From assembly GCA_038138145.1 (NCBI GenBank), contig JAYQDD010000004.1, positions 62,001 to 126,000 of the forward strand: 64,000 nucleotides of DNA. The letters are read 5' to 3'. Positions within the stretch are counted from its first letter, which is position 1. The number at the start of each line of letters is the position of its first letter. Under the pieces are notes generated by a model. That model saw only the letters and a program-made list of their open reading frames with translations. It was not told where the DNA came from and searched no databases. This document shows positions 62,824 through 64,000 of this stretch, piece after piece. The DNA is from UBA3537 sp038138145 (GTDB taxonomy: Bacteria > Bacteroidota > Bacteroidia > Flavobacteriales > Flavobacteriaceae). The position numbers were made by a program, and so were the translations under genes.

Positions 62824-64000
62824 ATGGCAGATGTAAAAGCAGCTGAAATTTCAGCAATTTTAAAGCAACAACTTTCAGGATTTGAAGCCACCGCTTCTTT
62901 GGATGAAGTAGGAACTGTACTCACTGTTGGGGATGGTATTGTTCGTGCCTACGGACTTTCAAATGCGCAGTATGGAGAATTAGTTCAATTTGAAGGAGGT
63001 CTTGAAGGTATCGTTCTAAACCTTGAAGAAGACAACGTGGGGATTGTACTTTTAGGTGCTTCCAAAGTTGTAAAAGAAGGATCTACAGTAAAACGTACAG
63101 GACGTATTGCTTCCATCAATGTTGGTGAAGGCATTGTAGGACGTGTTGTAGATACCCTCGGCGCACCAATTGACGGAAAAGGTCCAATTGAAGGTGATGT
63201 TTACGAAATGCCATTGGAAAGAAAAGCACCTGGTGTTGTATTTCGTGAGCCCGTAACTGAGCCACTTCAAACAGGGATTAAATCTATTGACGCCATGATC
63301 CCCGTAGGACGAGGACAAAGAGAGCTCGTGATTGGTGACCGTCAAACAGGAAAAACCACAGTTTGTATTGACACCATTCTAAATCAAAAAGAGTTTTACG
63401 ATGCTGGTGAGCCCGTATATTGTATTTATGTTGCTGTTGGGCAAAAAGCATCAACAGTAGCCAATATTGCAAAAACATTAGAAGATAGAGGCGCATTGGC
63501 CTATACTACTATTGTAGCGGCTAATGCATCAGATCCAGCGCCAATGCAAGTATATGCACCGTTCGCTGGAGCTGCGATTGGAGAATATTTTAGAGACACT
63601 GGTCGTCCAGCACTTATTATTTATGATGATTTATCAAAACAAGCAGTTGCTTACCGTGAGGTATCACTTTTGCTTCGTCGTCCACCGGGACGTGAGGCCT
63701 ACCCAGGAGATGTTTTCTACTTACATTCACGTTTGTTAGAGCGTTCTGCTAAAGTTATTAATGATGACACCATTGCGAAAGACATGAACGATTTGCCAGA
63801 CTCTCTTCAACCTTTGGTAAAAGGAGGAGGGTCTTTAACGGCACTTCCAATTATTGAAACTCAAGCAGGAGATGTATCAGCGTATATTCCAACAAACGTA
63901 ATTTCGATTACAGATGGTCAGATTTTCTTGGATGGAGATTTATTTAATTCTGGTGTACGTCCAGCCATTAACGTAGGTATTTCGGTATCTCGTGTGGGGG
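62824..64000 (+). CDS. atpA: F0F1 ATP synthase subunit alpha, 3' end outside window
   Basis: First ~392 residues of the alpha subunit from ATG 62824 (MADVKAAEISAILKQQL). Beta-barrel domain: GTVLTVGDGIVRAYGL and GRVVDTLGAPIDGKG. Nucleotide-binding domain: Walker A GDRQTGKTT (about 173-181), then PVYCIYVAVGQKASTVA, IIYDDLSKQAVAYREVSLLLRRPPGREAYPGD in parts (YDDLSKQAVAYR; RRPPGREAYPGD) and ISITDGQIFLD. The frame is still open at base 64000, so the C-terminal helical domain is cut off. Last gene of the window in the atp operon. Confidence 0.97.
   Translation, partial: MADVKAAEISAILKQQLSGFEATASLDEVGTVLTVGDGIVRAYGLSNAQYGELVQFEGGLEGIVLNLEEDNVGIVLLGASKVVKEGSTVKRTGRIASINVGEGIVGRVVDTLGAPIDGKGPIEGDVYEMPLERKAPGVVFREPVTEPLQTGIKSIDAMIPVGRGQRELVIGDRQTGKTTVCIDTILNQKEFYDAGEPVYCIYVAVGQKASTVANIAKTLEDRGALAYTTIVAANASDPAPMQVYAPFAGAAIGEYFRDTGRPALIIYDDLSKQAVAYREVSLLLRRPPGREAYPGDVFYLHSRLLERSAKVINDDTIAKDMNDLPDSLQPLVKGGGSLTALPIIETQAGDVSAYIPTNVISITDGQIFLDGDLFNSGVRPAINVGISVSRVG

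Overview
The window is chromosomal DNA of a member of the Bacteroidota, most probably a marine-type Flavobacteriaceae. The support is: AT-rich sequence, hardly any Shine-Dalgarno sequences, several TAnnTTTG (-7) promoter elements, phylum-typical families (DUF4175, DUF4837, GH3-like adenylating protein, DUF4254, DUF6427-type membrane protein, an SprE/PorW-like gliding and type IX secretion lipoprotein), and an ATP synthase operon whose subunit a carries a signal peptide. No species can be named from sequence alone. Layout. 1-12.0 kb, all minus strand: a UspA / SulP transporter / metallo-beta-lactamase-fold / S8 protease / M1 peptidase / rnpA / S41 protease run with overlapping or nearly touching genes, preceded by lepA and gltX. 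12.08-28.3 kb, mostly plus strand: DUF4175 giant membrane protein, ybeY, mnmG, a methyltransferase, pgk, an MltD-like transglycosylase, DUF4837, M23 peptidase, GH3-like protein and a nucleosidase-like protein; holB and tatA lie on the minus strand. Two perfect parS palindromes (TGTTCCACGTGGAACA) bracket mnmG at 15.92 and 17.84 kb, so the window probably lies near the chromosome origin; all genes left of 12.04 kb point left and nearly all genes right of it point right. 28.3-51.2 kb, plus strand only: one large surface-polysaccharide locus. It has a Wzz-like protein, rmlC and rmlD, a pseudaminic acid pathway (pseB, pseC, pseF, a double-GNAT protein, pseI), a PAPS-making and PAP-recycling sulfation module (cysQ, DUF2061, cysC, cysD, cysN), a Wzx-like flippase, two tandem sulfotransferases, three glycosyltransferases, two Wzy/ligase-like membrane proteins, a UDP-glucuronate decarboxylase and the initiating polyprenyl sugar-phosphate transferase. 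The simplest reading is a sulfated surface glycan containing pseudaminic acid. A recognisable PseG hydrolase is missing. 51.2-59.2 kb: purD, a small membrane protein, DUF6427-like, DUF4254, a family 9 glycosyltransferase, a ferredoxin-type reductase (minus) and the SprE/PorW-like TPR lipoprotein. 59.2-64 kb: bactofilin, then atpZ-like, a four-helix membrane protein, atpB, atpE, atpF, atpH and atpA (cut by the window end). How the genes work together: the cys module provides the sulfate donor for the two adjacent sulfotransferases and removes the PAP by-product; the pse genes provide a CMP-activated nonulosonic acid; the glycosyltransferases, flippase, Wzy-like and Wzz-like proteins assemble and export the polymer started by the WbaP-like enzyme. 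No gene-free stretch longer than about 215 bases occurs (the longest is 56446-56658). I saw no rRNA, tRNA, CRISPR array, insertion sequence or prophage. Several genes whose longest open frame starts too early were moved to an internal start; the reason is given in each entry.
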